Assembly: GCF_020523605.1 (NCBI RefSeq)
Contig: NZ_JAJAQI010000004.1
Location: forward strand, 62,001-126,000
Reading direction: 5' to 3'
DNA length: 64,000 bases
Source: Roseicella aerolata
Lineage (GTDB): Bacteria; Pseudomonadota; Alphaproteobacteria; Acetobacterales; Acetobacteraceae
In this document: one piece after another, positions 1-13,886 of the stretch
Position numbering within the stretch: position 1 is the first letter of the stretch
Layout of the letters: every line of letters starts with the position of its first letter
The notes under the pieces: model-generated
Databases searched by the model: none
Told to the model about the DNA's origin: nothing
The model's input: only the letters and a program-made list of their open reading frames with translations
Position numbers and translations under genes: made by a program

Positions 1-638
1 GCGAGGGTCGCGGTGGCCTGCTTCGCCGGCAGCGCGTGCGGGTCGCGCGCCCCGAGGGCCAGGATGGTCGGCGTCCCGGTCCAGACCGGCACCCGCACCA
101 GCGCGTCGCGCGAGACGAGCGAGGCCGCTTCCTCGTGCAACGTGTCGGTCTCGGTGGGGGCGGAGCGCACCAGCGCGTCCTTGCCCGGGCCCATGAGCCG
201 CATGACCGTGCCGCGCGGCAGGTAGAGGAGGCCGCGGCGGTCGGGCTTCTCGCTCAGCAGGGTGCAGGTCTCGATGCCGAGCAGCGCCGGCAATTCCTGC
301 GTGACCGTGTCGATCACGTCGGTGCTGCGCATCAGCGCCAGCACCGCAAGGCGGACGCGGATGGTCAGGCCGTGGCCGGCGCGGCCGGCGGTGACGGCGG
401 CATCCATCTCCGCCTCCAGGCTGCGGACCCGGCGCCGCTCGGCGGCGAGCATGGCGGACATGTGGTCGGCCAGGCGCTCGCCATGGATGCGGCGCGGCGG
501 GGACAGGGCGCGGAACAGCTCCGGCCGCTCCGCCAGGAAGTCCGGATGCGCCCGAAGGAAAGCGGCCACCGCCTCGGCGGTGGGGAGCTCCGGCTCGGGC
601 TCCGGCAGGGGAGCGGCGCCGGTCTGGGTGACGCTCAC
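1..638 (-). CDS. DUF484 family protein, C-terminus cut by window edge
   Basis: Translating the minus strand from a GTG at 638 gives an uninterrupted protein whose early part contains [19 protein letters not shown], the typical start of DUF484 proteins. A basic helical stretch and a GAF-like region ([15 protein letters not shown]) follow. About 212 residues are visible and the frame runs off the left edge. The GTG overlaps the TGA of the transaldolase gene as GTGA, so the two are translationally coupled. In alphaproteobacteria DUF484 genes commonly precede xerC, which would lie outside the window (inference). The molecular function of DUF484 is not established. Confidence 0.8.
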   Translation of the reverse strand, partial: MSVTQTGAAPLPEPEPELPTAEAVAAFLRAHPDFLAERPELFRALSPPRRIHGERLADHMSAMLAAERRRVRSLEAEMDAAVTAGRAGHGLTIRVRLAVLALMRSTDVIDTVTQELPALLGIETCTLLSEKPDRRGLLYLPRGTVMRLMGPGKDALVRSAPTETDTLHEEAASLVSRDALVRVPVWTGTPTILALGARDPHALPAKQATATL

Positions 639-1291
639 AGGATGCTCTGACCCGTCTTGCGCCAATCCGCCAGGAAGGCCTCCAGCCCACGGTCGGTCAG
701 CGGGTGCTTGAGGAGCTGGCGGATGACCGCGGGCGGCAGGGTCGCCACCCCGGCGCCGAGCTTGGCGGCCTCGACCAGGTGGATCGGGTGGCGGATGGAC
801 GCGACAAGGACTTCTGTCTTAAGATGCGGGTAGTTGCGGTATATTTTCACGATATCCGCGATCAACTGCATCCCGTCGGTGGCGATGTCGTCGAGGCGGC
901 CGACGAAGGGCGAGATGAAGGTAGCGCCGGCCTTGGCGGCGAGCAGCGCCTGCGCGGGGGAGAAGCAGAGGGTGACGTTCACCAGGGTGCCCTCGGCCGA
1001 GAGGGCGCGGCAGGTGCGCAGGCCGGCCTCGGTCAGCGGGACCTTGACCGCGACATTGGGCGCGATCTCGCGGAGGTACCGGCCCTCCGCCAGCATCTCC
1101 TCGTATGCCGTGGCGGTGACCTCGGCGGAGACCGGGCCGGGGGTGATGGCGCAGATCTCGGCGATCACCTCGGCCATCCGGCGGCCGGACTTGGCGATCA
1201 GGCTGGGGTTGGTGGTCACGCCATCGACCAGTCCCGCCTCGGCAAGGGATCGGATCTCCGACACCTCGGCGGTGTCCACGAAGAACTTCAT
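635..1291 (-). CDS. fsa: Fructose-6-phosphate aldolase / TalC-type transaldolase
   Basis: A 218-residue protein of the small decameric FSA/TalC family (class I Schiff-base aldolase fold). It opens [14 protein letters not shown] and carries [13 protein letters not shown]. The Schiff-base lysine is K82 in [12 protein letters not shown]. At the position of Gln59 of E. coli FsaA this protein has Glu (E56 in SAEVTAT), and SPFVGRLDD follows later. Both features resemble true transaldolases of this family rather than fructose-6-phosphate aldolase. The cytosolic role would be non-oxidative pentose-phosphate interconversion. The gene is divergent from priA across about 110 bp and overlaps the downstream DUF484 gene. 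The family assignment is firm; the substrate preference is inference. Confidence 0.9.
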   Translation of the reverse strand: MKFFVDTAEVSEIRSLAEAGLVDGVTTNPSLIAKSGRRMAEVIAEICAITPGPVSAEVTATAYEEMLAEGRYLREIAPNVAVKVPLTEAGLRTCRALSAEGTLVNVTLCFSPAQALLAAKAGATFISPFVGRLDDIATDGMQLIADIVKIYRNYPHLKTEVLVASIRHPIHLVEAAKLGAGVATLPPAVIRQLLKHPLTDRGLEAFLADWRKTGQSIL

Positions 1292-1402
1292 GGTCTGGGG
1301 ATCCTTCAGTACAGGCGCAGCGGTGGGGGGTTCGGGTACTCGTTGCGCAATTGTTCTAGACCAGGATACCCGATGCTCCCCCGCCCGGGAAAGCACCGCG
1401 AT

Positions 1403-3610
1403 ATGAAAGACACGCTGACCGTGTCGGCCAGGACACGGGTGCCGGTTCTGCTGCCCCTGCCGCTGGCCGGGGCCTATGACTACGCAGTGCCTGCTTCCAT
1501 GGCCCTCCGTCCAGGAGAATTCGTCTCCGTTCCGCTCAACCAAAGAGAAGTGGTGGGGGTGGTCTGGGACCCGCCGGCGGAGCCCGAGCCGAACCCGGTC
1601 CCGGATCGCCGGCTGCGCCCCGTCTCCGCCGTGCTGCCCGCCCCGCCGATGACGGCGAACCTCCGGCGCTTCATCGACTGGGTCGCGGCCTACACCCTCA
1701 GCCCGCCCGGCGCGGTGCTGCGCATGGCAATGAGCATGCCGGCGGCGCTGGAGGCGCCGACCCCCCAGGCCGGCTGGATCCTGGCCCCGCCCGGCGGCAA
1801 CAGCCGCCCCCGCATCACGCCCGAGCGGCAGCGGGTGCTGGATGCGATGCGCCCCGGCCAGGTCTATGCCGGCGCCCCGCTGGCCGAGGCGGCGAAGGTC
1901 TCGCTCGGCGTGCTGCGGGGCATGGCGGAGAACGGGCTGATCCGCCCGGCGCTGCTGCCGCACCGGAGCCGCTTCAGCCGGCCGGACCCGGAGCATCCCG
2001 GCCCGGCGCTGGCCGCGGACCAGGCGGAGGCCGGGGCGGCGCTGCGCGCCCAGGTCACGGCACGGGCGTTCGGCGTCACCCTGCTCACGGGCGTCACCGG
2101 CTCCGGCAAGACCGAGGTCTATCTGGATGCCGTGGCCGAATGCCTGCGGCAGGGGCGGCAGGCGCTGGTCCTGCTGCCCGAGATCGCGCTCTCCGCCCAG
2201 TGGCTGGAGCGGTTCAAGGCGCGCTTCGGCGTCGCCCCGGCGCTCTGGCATTCCGAGGTCACCTCCCGCACCCGCCGCGACACCTGGCGGGCGGTGGCGG
2301 AGGGGGATGCGCCCGTGGTGGTCGGCGCCCGCAGCGCGCTCTTCCTGCCCTTTCCCGATCTCGGCCTGATCGTGGTCGATGAGGAGCACGAGACCGCCTT
2401 CAAACAGGAGGACGGGGTGGTCTACCACGCCCGCGACATGGCGGTGGTCCGCGCCAGGCTGTCCAGAGCCGCCTGCATCCTGGTCTCCGCGACGCCGAGC
2501 CTTGAGAGCCTGACGAATGTGGAGATGGGGCGCTACGCCGCGCTCCATCTGCCGCAGCGGCATGGCGGCGCGACCCTGCCGGCGGTCGAGGTGATCGACC
2601 TGCGGCGCACCCCGCCGGAGCGCGGGCGCTTCCTTGCGCCGCCGCTGGCGGAGGCCGTCACGGCCACCATCGAACGGGGGGAGCAGGCCATGCTCTTCCT
2701 GAATCGCCGGGGCTATGCGCCGCTGACGCTCTGCCGGCATTGCGGCCACCGGCTGCGCTGCCCGAACTGCACGGCCTGGCTGGTCGAGCACCGCGCGCAG
2801 CGCCGCCTGCAATGCCACCATTGCGGCCATGCCGAGGCCCCCCCGGCCGAATGCCCGGAATGCGGAACCGCGAACAGCCTGACGGCCGTCGGTCCCGGGG
2901 TGGAGCGTGTGCTGGAGGAGGCCGCGGCGCTGTGGCCCGACGCGCGCCGCCTGGTCATGGCCTCCGACACCCTGCCGGGGCCGGCCGCGGCGGCGGAAGC
3001 GGCGCGGGCGATCCAGGACCGCGAGGTGGACCTTATCATCGGCACGCAGATCGTCGCCAAGGGCTGGCATTTCCCGCATCTCACCCTGGTCGGCGTTGTG
3101 GATGCCGATCTTGGCCTGGCGGGTGGCGATTTGAGGGCGGCCGAGCGCACGGTGCAGTTACTGCACCAGGTCGCCGGCCGCGCCGGCCGGGCGGAGGCGC
3201 CGGGGCGGGTGCTGCTGCAGAGCTTCTCGCCCGACCATCCGGTGATGCGGGCGCTGGTCTCGGGCGATCTCGACGCCTTCATGCAGGAGGAGGCGGCGAT
3301 GCGCCGCCCCGGCCACTGGCCGCCCTTCGGGCGCCTCGCCGCGCTGATCGTGAGTTCGGAGGAGGAGCGGGAGGCGGACCGGACGGCGCGCGACCTCGGC
3401 CTCGCGGCGCCGGGCGGGGAGGGGGTGCAGGTGCTGGGCCCGGCCCCGGCGCCGCTGGCCCTGCTGCGCGGCCGGCACCGCCGGCGGCTGCTGCTGAAGA
3501 CCCGGCGGGACATCGCGGTGCAGCCGATCCTCAGGGAATGGCTGGCGCGGGTGCCGGTGCCGAACCATGTCCGGGTGCAGGTGGATGTGGACCCGGTGGG
3601 GTTCCTGTAA
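1403..3610 (+). CDS. priA: Primosomal replication helicase PriA
   Basis: A 735-residue superfamily 2 DNA helicase that restarts stalled forks by binding branched DNA and loading the replicative helicase. The N-terminal 3'-DNA-end-binding domain begins [17 protein letters not shown]. Walker A is GVTGSGKT at residues 230-237, the DEEH box is at 326-329, and the zinc-binding insert runs from [13 protein letters not shown] at 444 to CPECG ending near 488. The C-terminal helicase lobe has [14 protein letters not shown] and QVAGRAGRA. Start: ATG 1403 puts the conserved N-terminus about nine residues in. An in-frame ATG at 1373 is also possible. Confidence 0.95.
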   Translation: MKDTLTVSARTRVPVLLPLPLAGAYDYAVPASMALRPGEFVSVPLNQREVVGVVWDPPAEPEPNPVPDRRLRPVSAVLPAPPMTANLRRFIDWVAAYTLSPPGAVLRMAMSMPAALEAPTPQAGWILAPPGGNSRPRITPERQRVLDAMRPGQVYAGAPLAEAAKVSLGVLRGMAENGLIRPALLPHRSRFSRPDPEHPGPALAADQAEAGAALRAQVTARAFGVTLLTGVTGSGKTEVYLDAVAECLRQGRQALVLLPEIALSAQWLERFKARFGVAPALWHSEVTSRTRRDTWRAVAEGDAPVVVGARSALFLPFPDLGLIVVDEEHETAFKQEDGVVYHARDMAVVRARLSRAACILVSATPSLESLTNVEMGRYAALHLPQRHGGATLPAVEVIDLRRTPPERGRFLAPPLAEAVTATIERGEQAMLFLNRRGYAPLTLCRHCGHRLRCPNCTAWLVEHRAQRRLQCHHCGHAEAPPAECPECGTANSLTAVGPGVERVLEEAAALWPDARRLVMASDTLPGPAAAAEAARAIQDREVDLIIGTQIVAKGWHFPHLTLVGVVDADLGLAGGDLRAAERTVQLLHQVAGRAGRAEAPGRVLLQSFSPDHPVMRALVSGDLDAFMQEEAAMRRPGHWPPFGRLAALIVSSEEEREADRTARDLGLAAPGGEGVQVLGPAPAPLALLRGRHRRRLLLKTRRDIAVQPILREWLARVPVPNHVRVQVDVDPVGFL

Positions 3611-3668
3611 CGCGGTCCGTGGGAGGCCGTGAATGACCGGCCGCGTGAGCCTGCCCGGATGGCAGGGA

Positions 3669-3698
3669 GCTCCAGCCGACCGGCATCCGGTCTGGAGC
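3669..3698. terminator. Hairpin between convergent priA and MFS gene
   Basis: GCTCCA at 3669-3674 and GACCGG at 3678-3683 pair with CCGGTC at 3687-3692 and TGGAGC at 3693-3698, leaving a 3-nt loop and a small bulge. The hairpin lies between two convergent genes, where a bidirectional terminator is expected. There is no T-tract on either side, so termination is inferred from position and stem strength only. Confidence 0.4.
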
Positions 3699-3745
3699 GC
3701 CATCCGCCGCGGGCGCTCACAGGGCATGCCGATCTGTCCCGCTGC

Positions 3746-4954
3746 TCAGCCCCGCCGCCGCCCTGTCAGCAGCACCCCTGCGCCGGCCACCTGCAGCGCC
3801 GCCGCCAGGGCCGGTGGGGCCGCCGCGCCCCAGCCCTCCAGCGCCGCCCCGAACAGCGCCGGGCCGAAGGCGTAGAAGGCCTGGTTCACCGCGGTCAGCA
3901 GGGCGAGCACCGCCGCCACCTCCTCCGGTGGCCATTCCGCCTGGGCGATGAGCGGCGGCAGCGAGAGCAGGTTGCCGATCCCGAGGCCGAACAGCACCAC
4001 GCCGAGCAGCAGCGCCGCCGTCCCGCCGCCCGCCAGGGCCAGCACCAGGCAGCCGGCGGCCTGCAGCAGGAAATTGCCGCAGCCCGCCAGCCGCCGGTCC
4101 AGCCCGGGCGGCAGCAGCACCCCGACCGCGGTCCGGCCGATGACGGCGCAGGCGGTCGCCACGCTCATCGCCAGCCCCGCCCCCGCCCCCCCGAGCGCCG
4201 GCGCGAGGATGGAAAACAAGGTGGTCAGCAGCCCCATCTGCGCCAGCAGCCCGAGGGCGAAGGCGAGGGACAGGCTGCGGAACGGCCCCTGCCGCCAGAG
4301 CGGCCCGGCGGGTGCGGCCATCGGCCGCGGCGCCGGCGGGCCGGCCGCACCATCGGGGAACAGCCCCATCTCCGCCGGGCCGGCCGCGAACCAGCGCCCG
4401 GCCAGCACCCAGCCGAGGCCGGCCACCAGCAGCCCGACCCAGATCGAGGCGCCCGCGAAGCCGAAGGCGCCAATCAGCGCCGCCCAGAGCGGGGCGAAGA
4501 GCACGCCGCCCATGCTGGCGCCGTTGAAGGCCATGGAGAGGGCGGCGCCGCGCCGCCTCTCGAACCAGGGCGCCACCATGGCATTGATCGCGACCCCGCT
4601 GGTCAGCGCCCAGCCGAGCGCGGTGAGCAGGGCGGCCAGGATCAGGTGCCAGGGCGCCGAGGCATGGCCCCAGGCCATGGCGCCGGCGGCGCAGGCCAGC
4701 AGCCCGGCGCGCGTCACCGCGACCAGGCCGTGGCGCCGGTGCAGGGCGGGCAGGCGCGTGACCACCAGGCCGCTCGCCAGGAAATGCAGGGTGATCGCGG
4801 CCGAGATCAGGGAAAGCGACCAGCCCTCCCGCGCATGCAGGGCGTGCAGATAGACCGAGGGGCCGTAAAAATTGATGCCCCAACTGAACACGGCGACGAC
4901 GAAGGCCGCGGCGACCACCTGCCAGCCGAAGAACATTGCCGCGCGCCGCGCCAT
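3746..4954 (-). CDS. MFS transporter
   Basis: A 402-residue major facilitator superfamily permease with about 12 hydrophobic segments and a hydrophilic central loop (around AAGPPAPRPMAAPAG). The opening MARRAAMFFGWQVVAAAFVV and the GINFYGPSVYLHAL segment resemble the monocarboxylate/oxalate-formate antiporter branch of the superfamily. The ATG at 4954 has AAGGGG about ten bases upstream. An upstream in-frame ATG at 5092 would add an improbable non-hydrophobic extension. The substrate cannot be told from sequence. It is divergent from the ATP synthase operon and convergent with priA. Confidence 0.85.
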   Translation of the reverse strand: MARRAAMFFGWQVVAAAFVVAVFSWGINFYGPSVYLHALHAREGWSLSLISAAITLHFLASGLVVTRLPALHRRHGLVAVTRAGLLACAAGAMAWGHASAPWHLILAALLTALGWALTSGVAINAMVAPWFERRRGAALSMAFNGASMGGVLFAPLWAALIGAFGFAGASIWVGLLVAGLGWVLAGRWFAAGPAEMGLFPDGAAGPPAPRPMAAPAGPLWRQGPFRSLSLAFALGLLAQMGLLTTLFSILAPALGGAGAGLAMSVATACAVIGRTAVGVLLPPGLDRRLAGCGNFLLQAAGCLVLALAGGGTAALLLGVVLFGLGIGNLLSLPPLIAQAEWPPEEVAAVLALLTAVNQAFYAFGPALFGAALEGWGAAAPPALAAALQVAGAGVLLTGRRRG

Positions 4955-5162
4955 GCCGCTGGCCCCTTTTTCCCCGCATCGCCGCCGGAACCCTGCCGCA
5001 ACCGCGTCCTGCACGGGTTCGGCCATGGCCGAAAGGTCGGGGCCCGGGCCAGATTGCGGGGGCGTGAACCCCATGGTAAAGGCCCCCCGCACCGCGCCGG
5101 CGGACGCCTGCTGGCGATCCCGCGCGCATGCGCGCCATCAGGAAACAGGACCGGGACTGCCC

Positions 5163-7294
<2,132 letters not shown>

Positions 7295-7331
7295 GGCCCA
7301 GAGGAATCTAGGACGCACAGGGGACCAGCCG

Positions 7332-9657
<2,326 letters not shown>

Positions 9658-9699
9658 GCGGCAGCCCTGAAGACTTCCTTGTGCCCTCAAACGCCGGGC

Positions 9700-9780
9700 G
9701 GCCGCATCCGCGGCCTTGGCTTGCGCCGGATTTCCGGCGGGCCGCAGAAGCGGCCTCAGCGCGGGCGGGAGCCCGCGCTG
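9700..9780. repeat. Four consecutive tetraloop hairpins between atpD and atpC
   Basis: Four perfect inverted repeats, each with a 4-base loop, stand in a row. 9700-9715 is GGCCGC/GCGGCC around atcc. 9724-9739 is CGCCGG/CCGGCG around attt. 9740-9755 is GGCCGC/GCGGCC around agaa. 9757-9780 is a 10-bp stem beginning CAGCGCGGGC around ggga. There is no T-tract. The position inside the operon suggests mRNA processing, stabilisation or attenuation of atpC relative to atpD (inference). Confidence 0.6.
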
Positions 9781-9809
9781 CCTAGCCTTCCGGGCTGAAG
9801 GATTCGGAC

Positions 9810-10223
9810 ATGGCTACCTTCCTGCTCGAACTCGTCTCGCCGGAGAAGCTGCTGCTCTCCCGCCAGGTCGAGATGGCGACCATCCCCGCCGCCGAGGGCG
9901 AGATGGGCGTCCTGCCCGGCCACTCGCCGATGATCGTGACCCTGCGCGGCGGCGTCATCCGCGTGCAGGAGAACGGGGCGGAGACCGAGCGCCTCTTCGT
10001 CGGCGGCGGCTTCGCCGAGGTCTCGCCCGAGCGCGTGACGGTGCTGGCCGATGAGGCGACGCCGCTCGCCAGCCTCTCCCGCGCCGATGCCGAACGCCGG
10101 GTGGCGGAGGCCGAGGCGGCGCTGCGCGAGATCGGCAACGACGAGACCGAGGCGAAGCGCGACCTCGCCCTCGACCGCGTGCTGTCGGCCCGCGCCATGC
10201 TGGACGCGGCGCAGGCCGCCTGA
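9810..10223 (+). CDS. atpC: ATP synthase F1 subunit epsilon
   Basis: A 137-residue epsilon subunit. It contacts gamma and the c-ring and inhibits ATP hydrolysis. The beta-sandwich has PEKLLLSRQVEMATIPAAEG and GEMGVLPGHSPMIVTLRGG. The C-terminal helical hairpin (ADAERRVAEAEAALREIGND) follows. It is the last gene of the F1 operon and is followed closely by an intrinsic terminator. Confidence 0.95.
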   Translation: MATFLLELVSPEKLLLSRQVEMATIPAAEGEMGVLPGHSPMIVTLRGGVIRVQENGAETERLFVGGGFAEVSPERVTVLADEATPLASLSRADAERRVAEAEAALREIGNDETEAKRDLALDRVLSARAMLDAAQAA

Positions 10224-10247
10224 GTCGCGGCACAGCGATCAAGGAAC

Positions 10248-10278
10248 GGGCCGGGGCGGCGACGCCACCGGCCCTTTT
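10248..10278 (+). terminator. Intrinsic terminator of the ATP synthase operon
   Basis: GGGCCGG at 10248-10254 pairs perfectly with CCGGCCC at 10268-10274 and is followed at once by TTTT at 10275-10278. It begins 24 bp after the atpC stop codon. Confidence 0.75.
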
Positions 10279-10447
10279 CGCATCCGCGGCATGGTGCCTG
10301 CGCCACACAGCGGCTTTTTCGGCGGCAACGCTGTGGCAACCACGCCACATGCCTTGAATCGCCCCCGGCACTGCCGAACATGGGCGGGGCGGCGCCGTTG
10401 CCGCATCCACGGGGGAAATTCGGCCCGCCTCGGGCCGCGGGGACACC

Positions 10448-11302
10448 ATGAAGCACTGGCGCGTCGAGCAGGTGAGTTGGGACCGCTTCGATCCGTCGAA
10501 AGTGGACCCGGAGATCGTGCCGCTGGTGAAGGCCGCGGCCATGGTCGAACGCAATGGCGATGACTACGCCATCTATCTGAAGCGCGTCTTCCGCGATGAT
10601 CCGGACTTCCAACGCGCCGCCGAGAACTGGGCGGTGGAGGAGGTCCAGCATGGCGATGCGCTCGGCCGATGGGGCGAGGTGGCCGATCCCGGCTGGGACT
10701 ACCGCGCGGCCTTCGAACGCTACCGGGCCGGCTACAGGATCGACCTGGATGCGAACGCCTCCATCCGCGGCTCCCGCACCGGGGAGCTGATCGCCCGCTG
10801 CATGGTGGAGACTGGCACCAGCAGCTACTACACCGCGCTGGGCGAGGCGACGGAGGAGCCGGTGCTGAAGGAGATCTGCCGCCTGATCGCGGCCGATGAG
10901 TACCGCCACTTCAAGCTCTTCTACGACCATATGAAGCGCTACCTGGCGCGGGAGGATCTCTCCTTCCTGCAGCGCCTCAAGGTGGCGGCCGGGCGGATCG
11001 GCGAGTCGGAGGATGACGAGCTGGCCTTCGCCTATCACTGCTCGAACGAGGACCCGTCTATCCCCTACAGCCATGACCGCTGCATCGCCGGCTATATGGG
11101 CCGGGCCATGGGCTTCTACCGCTACCGGCATATCGAGCGCGGCATGGGCATGGTCTTCAAGGCGGTGGGGCTGGAGCCGCGCGGCCGGCTGTCCGACCTC
11201 GCGGCGCGCGGTGCCTGGCGGCTGCTCTGCTGGCGGCGCGACCGGTTCCGCGCGGCGCTGCGGCGGGAAGCCGCCCCGCCGCCCCTGGCGCAGGCGGCCT
11301 GA
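10448..11302 (+). CDS. Ferritin-like (di-iron carboxylate) protein
   Basis: A 284-residue soluble protein with the ferritin-like four-helix pattern. Helix motifs compatible with a di-iron site are EEVQH (E65..H68) and DEYRH (E151..H154), with further acidic residues in ALGEATEEPVLKEI. These spacings recall acyl-ACP desaturase-like and other ferritin-superfamily oxidases. The substrate is unknown. The C-terminus is basic (LLCWRRDRFRAALRREA). The ATG follows the ATP synthase terminator by about 170 bp, so it is probably transcribed separately. Confidence 0.75.
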   Translation: MKHWRVEQVSWDRFDPSKVDPEIVPLVKAAAMVERNGDDYAIYLKRVFRDDPDFQRAAENWAVEEVQHGDALGRWGEVADPGWDYRAAFERYRAGYRIDLDANASIRGSRTGELIARCMVETGTSSYYTALGEATEEPVLKEICRLIAADEYRHFKLFYDHMKRYLAREDLSFLQRLKVAAGRIGESEDDELAFAYHCSNEDPSIPYSHDRCIAGYMGRAMGFYRYRHIERGMGMVFKAVGLEPRGRLSDLAARGAWRLLCWRRDRFRAALRREAAPPPLAQAA

Positions 11303-11416
11303 GCCCTGCGGCCGTCGCCGGCGCGCGGCGCCTCCCTGGCCGCCGCGGCGCGGTGACGCGGTGGGGCGGCCTGCGATTCAGCCCCTGGTGACGAACGGCC
11401 CGGTATGCCGGGCGCC

Positions 11417-12529
11417 ATGACGCTTCCCCGCCGCGCCGTCCTGGCTGCCGCCGGCTCTCCTGTCCTCGCCGGCGGTGCGGGCGCCCAGCCGGCCGAGGGC
11501 CTCGGCGCGCGGGCGCGGGCGCAGGGCATCGCCTTCGGCACCGCCGTGGACGGCAACCGCCTGGCCGATCCGCGCTACGCCGCGCAGGTCGCGGCCGAGG
11601 CGCGGCTGCTGGTCCCGGAGTGGGAGGGCAAGTGGTCGGCCCTGCAGCCGGCCGAGGGCCGCTTCGAATTCGGGCCGCTCACGACCCTGGTGGAATTCGC
11701 GTCCCGCCACGGCCAGGCGCTGCGCGGCCACACGTTGCTCTGGCATCGCGCCATGCCGGACTGGCTGGCGGCGCGGCTGGCGGAGGGGGCCGACCGGGCC
11801 CGCGCCGTCCTCGCCGCGCATCTGGATGCGGTGCTGCCCCGCATGGCAGGCGCCATCCGCGACTGGGACGTGGTGAATGAGGCGGTGGCGAATGCCGGCG
11901 GCCCCTTCACGGAGAACACCCCGGCCATCGGCGACCTGCGGGATACGCCCTGGCTGCGCGCCCTCGGCCCCGGCTATGTCGACCTGGCCTTCCGCCTGGC
12001 GCGCGAGCGCGACCGCACCCTGCGGCTGACCTATAATGAGTATGGGGTGGAGGGCGACACGCCCTTCGCCGAGGAGAAGCGCCGCCGCGTGCTGCGGCTG
12101 CTGCGGCGGCTGGTAGAGGCACGGGTGCCGGTAGATGCGCTCGGCATCCAGGCGCATCTGATGCTGGACGAGCCCTTCCGGCCGGAGCCCTTCGCCGCCT
12201 TCCTGCAGGAGGTGCGCAGCCTCGGCCTCGCGATCCTGATCACCGAGCTGGACGTGCGGGAGGCGGCGGTGGTGCCGCCCGACCTTGCGGCGCGCGATGC
12301 GCTGGTGGCGGCGCGGGTGCAGGCGGTGGTGGGCACGGCGCTGGAGGTCGGCTGCCGCACGGTGCTGACCTGGGGGCTCTCGGACAGGGACAGCTGGCTG
12401 GCGCAGGAACCGGCGGTGATGCGCCGGGACGGCACGATCCATCGCGGCCTGCCGCTGGATGCGGAAGGGCGGCGCAAGCCGATGTGGCAGGCGCTCGACC
12501 GCGCCTTTGCGGCACGTGGGCGCGGCTAG
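11417..12529 (+). CDS. GH10 endo-1,4-beta-xylanase, Tat-exported
   Basis: A glycoside hydrolase family 10 enzyme of about 370 residues, acting by retaining hydrolysis of beta-1,4-xylan or related glycans. The general acid/base is E155 in DWDVVNEAV and the nucleophile is E277 in ITELDVRE. RGHTLLWH and the late LTWGLSDRDSW are further GH10 signatures. The N-terminus MTLPRRAVLAAAGSPVLAGG has a twin-arginine and a hydrophobic stretch, so export by Tat is likely. ATG 11417 gives a typical Tat n-region; ATG 11405 is the alternative. The TAG stop lies inside the first copy of repeat R1. A uronate dehydrogenase and an aldose epimerase follow. Confidence 0.9.
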   Translation: MTLPRRAVLAAAGSPVLAGGAGAQPAEGLGARARAQGIAFGTAVDGNRLADPRYAAQVAAEARLLVPEWEGKWSALQPAEGRFEFGPLTTLVEFASRHGQALRGHTLLWHRAMPDWLAARLAEGADRARAVLAAHLDAVLPRMAGAIRDWDVVNEAVANAGGPFTENTPAIGDLRDTPWLRALGPGYVDLAFRLARERDRTLRLTYNEYGVEGDTPFAEEKRRRVLRLLRRLVEARVPVDALGIQAHLMLDEPFRPEPFAAFLQEVRSLGLAILITELDVREAAVVPPDLAARDALVAARVQAVVGTALEVGCRTVLTWGLSDRDSWLAQEPAVMRRDGTIHRGLPLDAEGRRKPMWQALDRAFAARGRG

Positions 12530-12735
12530 CGCGGATCGCGGGCGGGCGTGGATGCCCGGGAGCGCGAGGCTGCTCTGCGATCGACGACCCGCGGCGGATC
12601 GGCGCGCAGTTCCGAACGCAATTCGCTGCGGAGCAGGGCCCGGCAGGGCGTGCATGCCCGGAAGCGGGACACTGCCCGGCAAGAGACATGGTCAGCGGCG
12701 GATTGGCGTTCGGGCTGCGGCGTAGGCCGCTGTCG
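12527..12735 (-). repeat. R1 repeat, two tandem copies after the xylanase
   Basis: Copy one runs from the TAG stop of the xylanase gene at 12527 to about 12630. It contains GGATCGCGG, then GGGCGT..ATGCCCGGGAGCG, then CAGTTCCGAACGCAAT. Copy two runs from 12631 to about 12735 and has GGGCGT..ATGCCCGGAAGCG then GCGGCGGATTGGCGTTCG. Both match the reverse complement of the best-preserved R1 copy at 30971-31077, with substitutions. They fill most of the 487-bp gap before the uronate dehydrogenase gene, in which no gene is evident. Confidence 0.65.
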
Positions 12736-13016
12736 ATCCCCGGGCGCAGCGGGTGACCTGCGCCCGACGATCCAGCCATTGCCTTGGGCGAAGAAGATCC
12801 GCCGCCTGCTCCGGGGCGCACGGTCCGCAGGCGGGCGGAGGCAGCCCAGATCGCTGTCGCCGGCAGGGGGCATGGTGCCGGGACGGCAACGCGTGCCGCC
12901 CATGGGCGGCACGGGCCCGCCACACCGGCGCGAAACCTGCGGGCCATGCCGGCCGCGCCCTTCACCCGCCCCCGGCCGGCAGTGCACTCTGCGCGCCTTG
13001 CGGAGGAGCCGATGCC

Positions 13017-13886
13017 ATGCCCGAGACCCCGACCAAGCCCGTCCTGCTGACCGGTGCCTCCGGCAATCTCGGCCGGATGCTTGCGCGCGAGCTGGCGGCG
13101 CTCGGCTGGACGCTGCGGCTGACCGATATCGCGCCCTTCCCGGACCCGCTGCCGCCGCGCGCGGGCTTCACGCGCATGGACCTCGCTGACGGCGTCGGGC
13201 TGCTGCGCCTCGCGGAGGGGTGCGGCGCCATCCTGCATTTCGGCGGCATCAGCGTGGAGCAGCCCTTCGGCACGGTGCTCGGCCCCAACATCCAGGGCCT
13301 GTACCATGTGTACGAAGCTGCCCGCCGCGAGGCGGCGCGCGTCATCTTCGCCAGCTCCAACCACAGCATCGGCTTCCATGAGCGGCCGAAGGGGGCGGAT
13401 GGCTCGCCTCACGGCGCCGAGTCAGAGAAGATCGACATGGACTGCGCCTTCCGGCCGGACGGCTATTACGGCCTCTCCAAGGCCTATGGCGAGCTGATGG
13501 GCCGGCTCTACTGGGACAAGCACGGCGTGGAGAACGTGAATCTCCGCATCGGCTCCTGCTTCCCGGAGCCGACCGAGGCGCGGATGCTCTCGACCTGGCT
13601 GTCCTATGCCGACCTCGCCCGACTCTGCGTCGCCGCGGTGACCGCGCCGCGCAGCGGGCATTGCGTGATCTGGGCCTGCTCGGACAACCCGGCGAGCTTC
13701 TGGGGCCAGGACCACCGCGACCGCATCGGCTGGCAGCCGCAGGACAGCGCGGAGGCCTGGCGCGCCAGGGTCGGCCATATCACCTCCGGCAACCCGGTGA
13801 TCGAGCGCTACCAGGGCGGCAGCTACACCGCCATCGGCTATTCACGCGGCAAGCCCTCCGCGCGCGACGCCTTCGCGCTCGACTGA
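13017..13886 (+). CDS. Uronate dehydrogenase-like NAD-dependent SDR
   Basis: A 289-residue extended short-chain dehydrogenase/epimerase. The Rossmann loop is TGASGNLG near residue 11 and the catalytic pair is Y151xxxK155 in GYYGLSKAYGE. The segments LHFGGISVEQPF, FASSNHSIGF and LRIGSCFPEPTEARMLSTW closely follow bacterial uronate dehydrogenases, which oxidise galacturonate or glucuronate to the lactone with NAD. GGAGGAG lies 8 bp before the ATG. The stop overlaps the aldose epimerase start, so the two form an operon. Together with the xylanase this suggests use of uronic acids from plant glycans (inference). Confidence 0.85.
   Translation: MPETPTKPVLLTGASGNLGRMLARELAALGWTLRLTDIAPFPDPLPPRAGFTRMDLADGVGLLRLAEGCGAILHFGGISVEQPFGTVLGPNIQGLYHVYEAARREAARVIFASSNHSIGFHERPKGADGSPHGAESEKIDMDCAFRPDGYYGLSKAYGELMGRLYWDKHGVENVNLRIGSCFPEPTEARMLSTWLSYADLARLCVAAVTAPRSGHCVIWACSDNPASFWGQDHRDRIGWQPQDSAEAWRARVGHITSGNPVIERYQGGSYTAIGYSRGKPSARDAFALD

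Noticed and set aside
9716-10054. Alternative plus-strand frame of 112 codons overlapping atpC
   Set aside because: It runs through the hairpin row and out of frame with atpC, with shadow-type composition.
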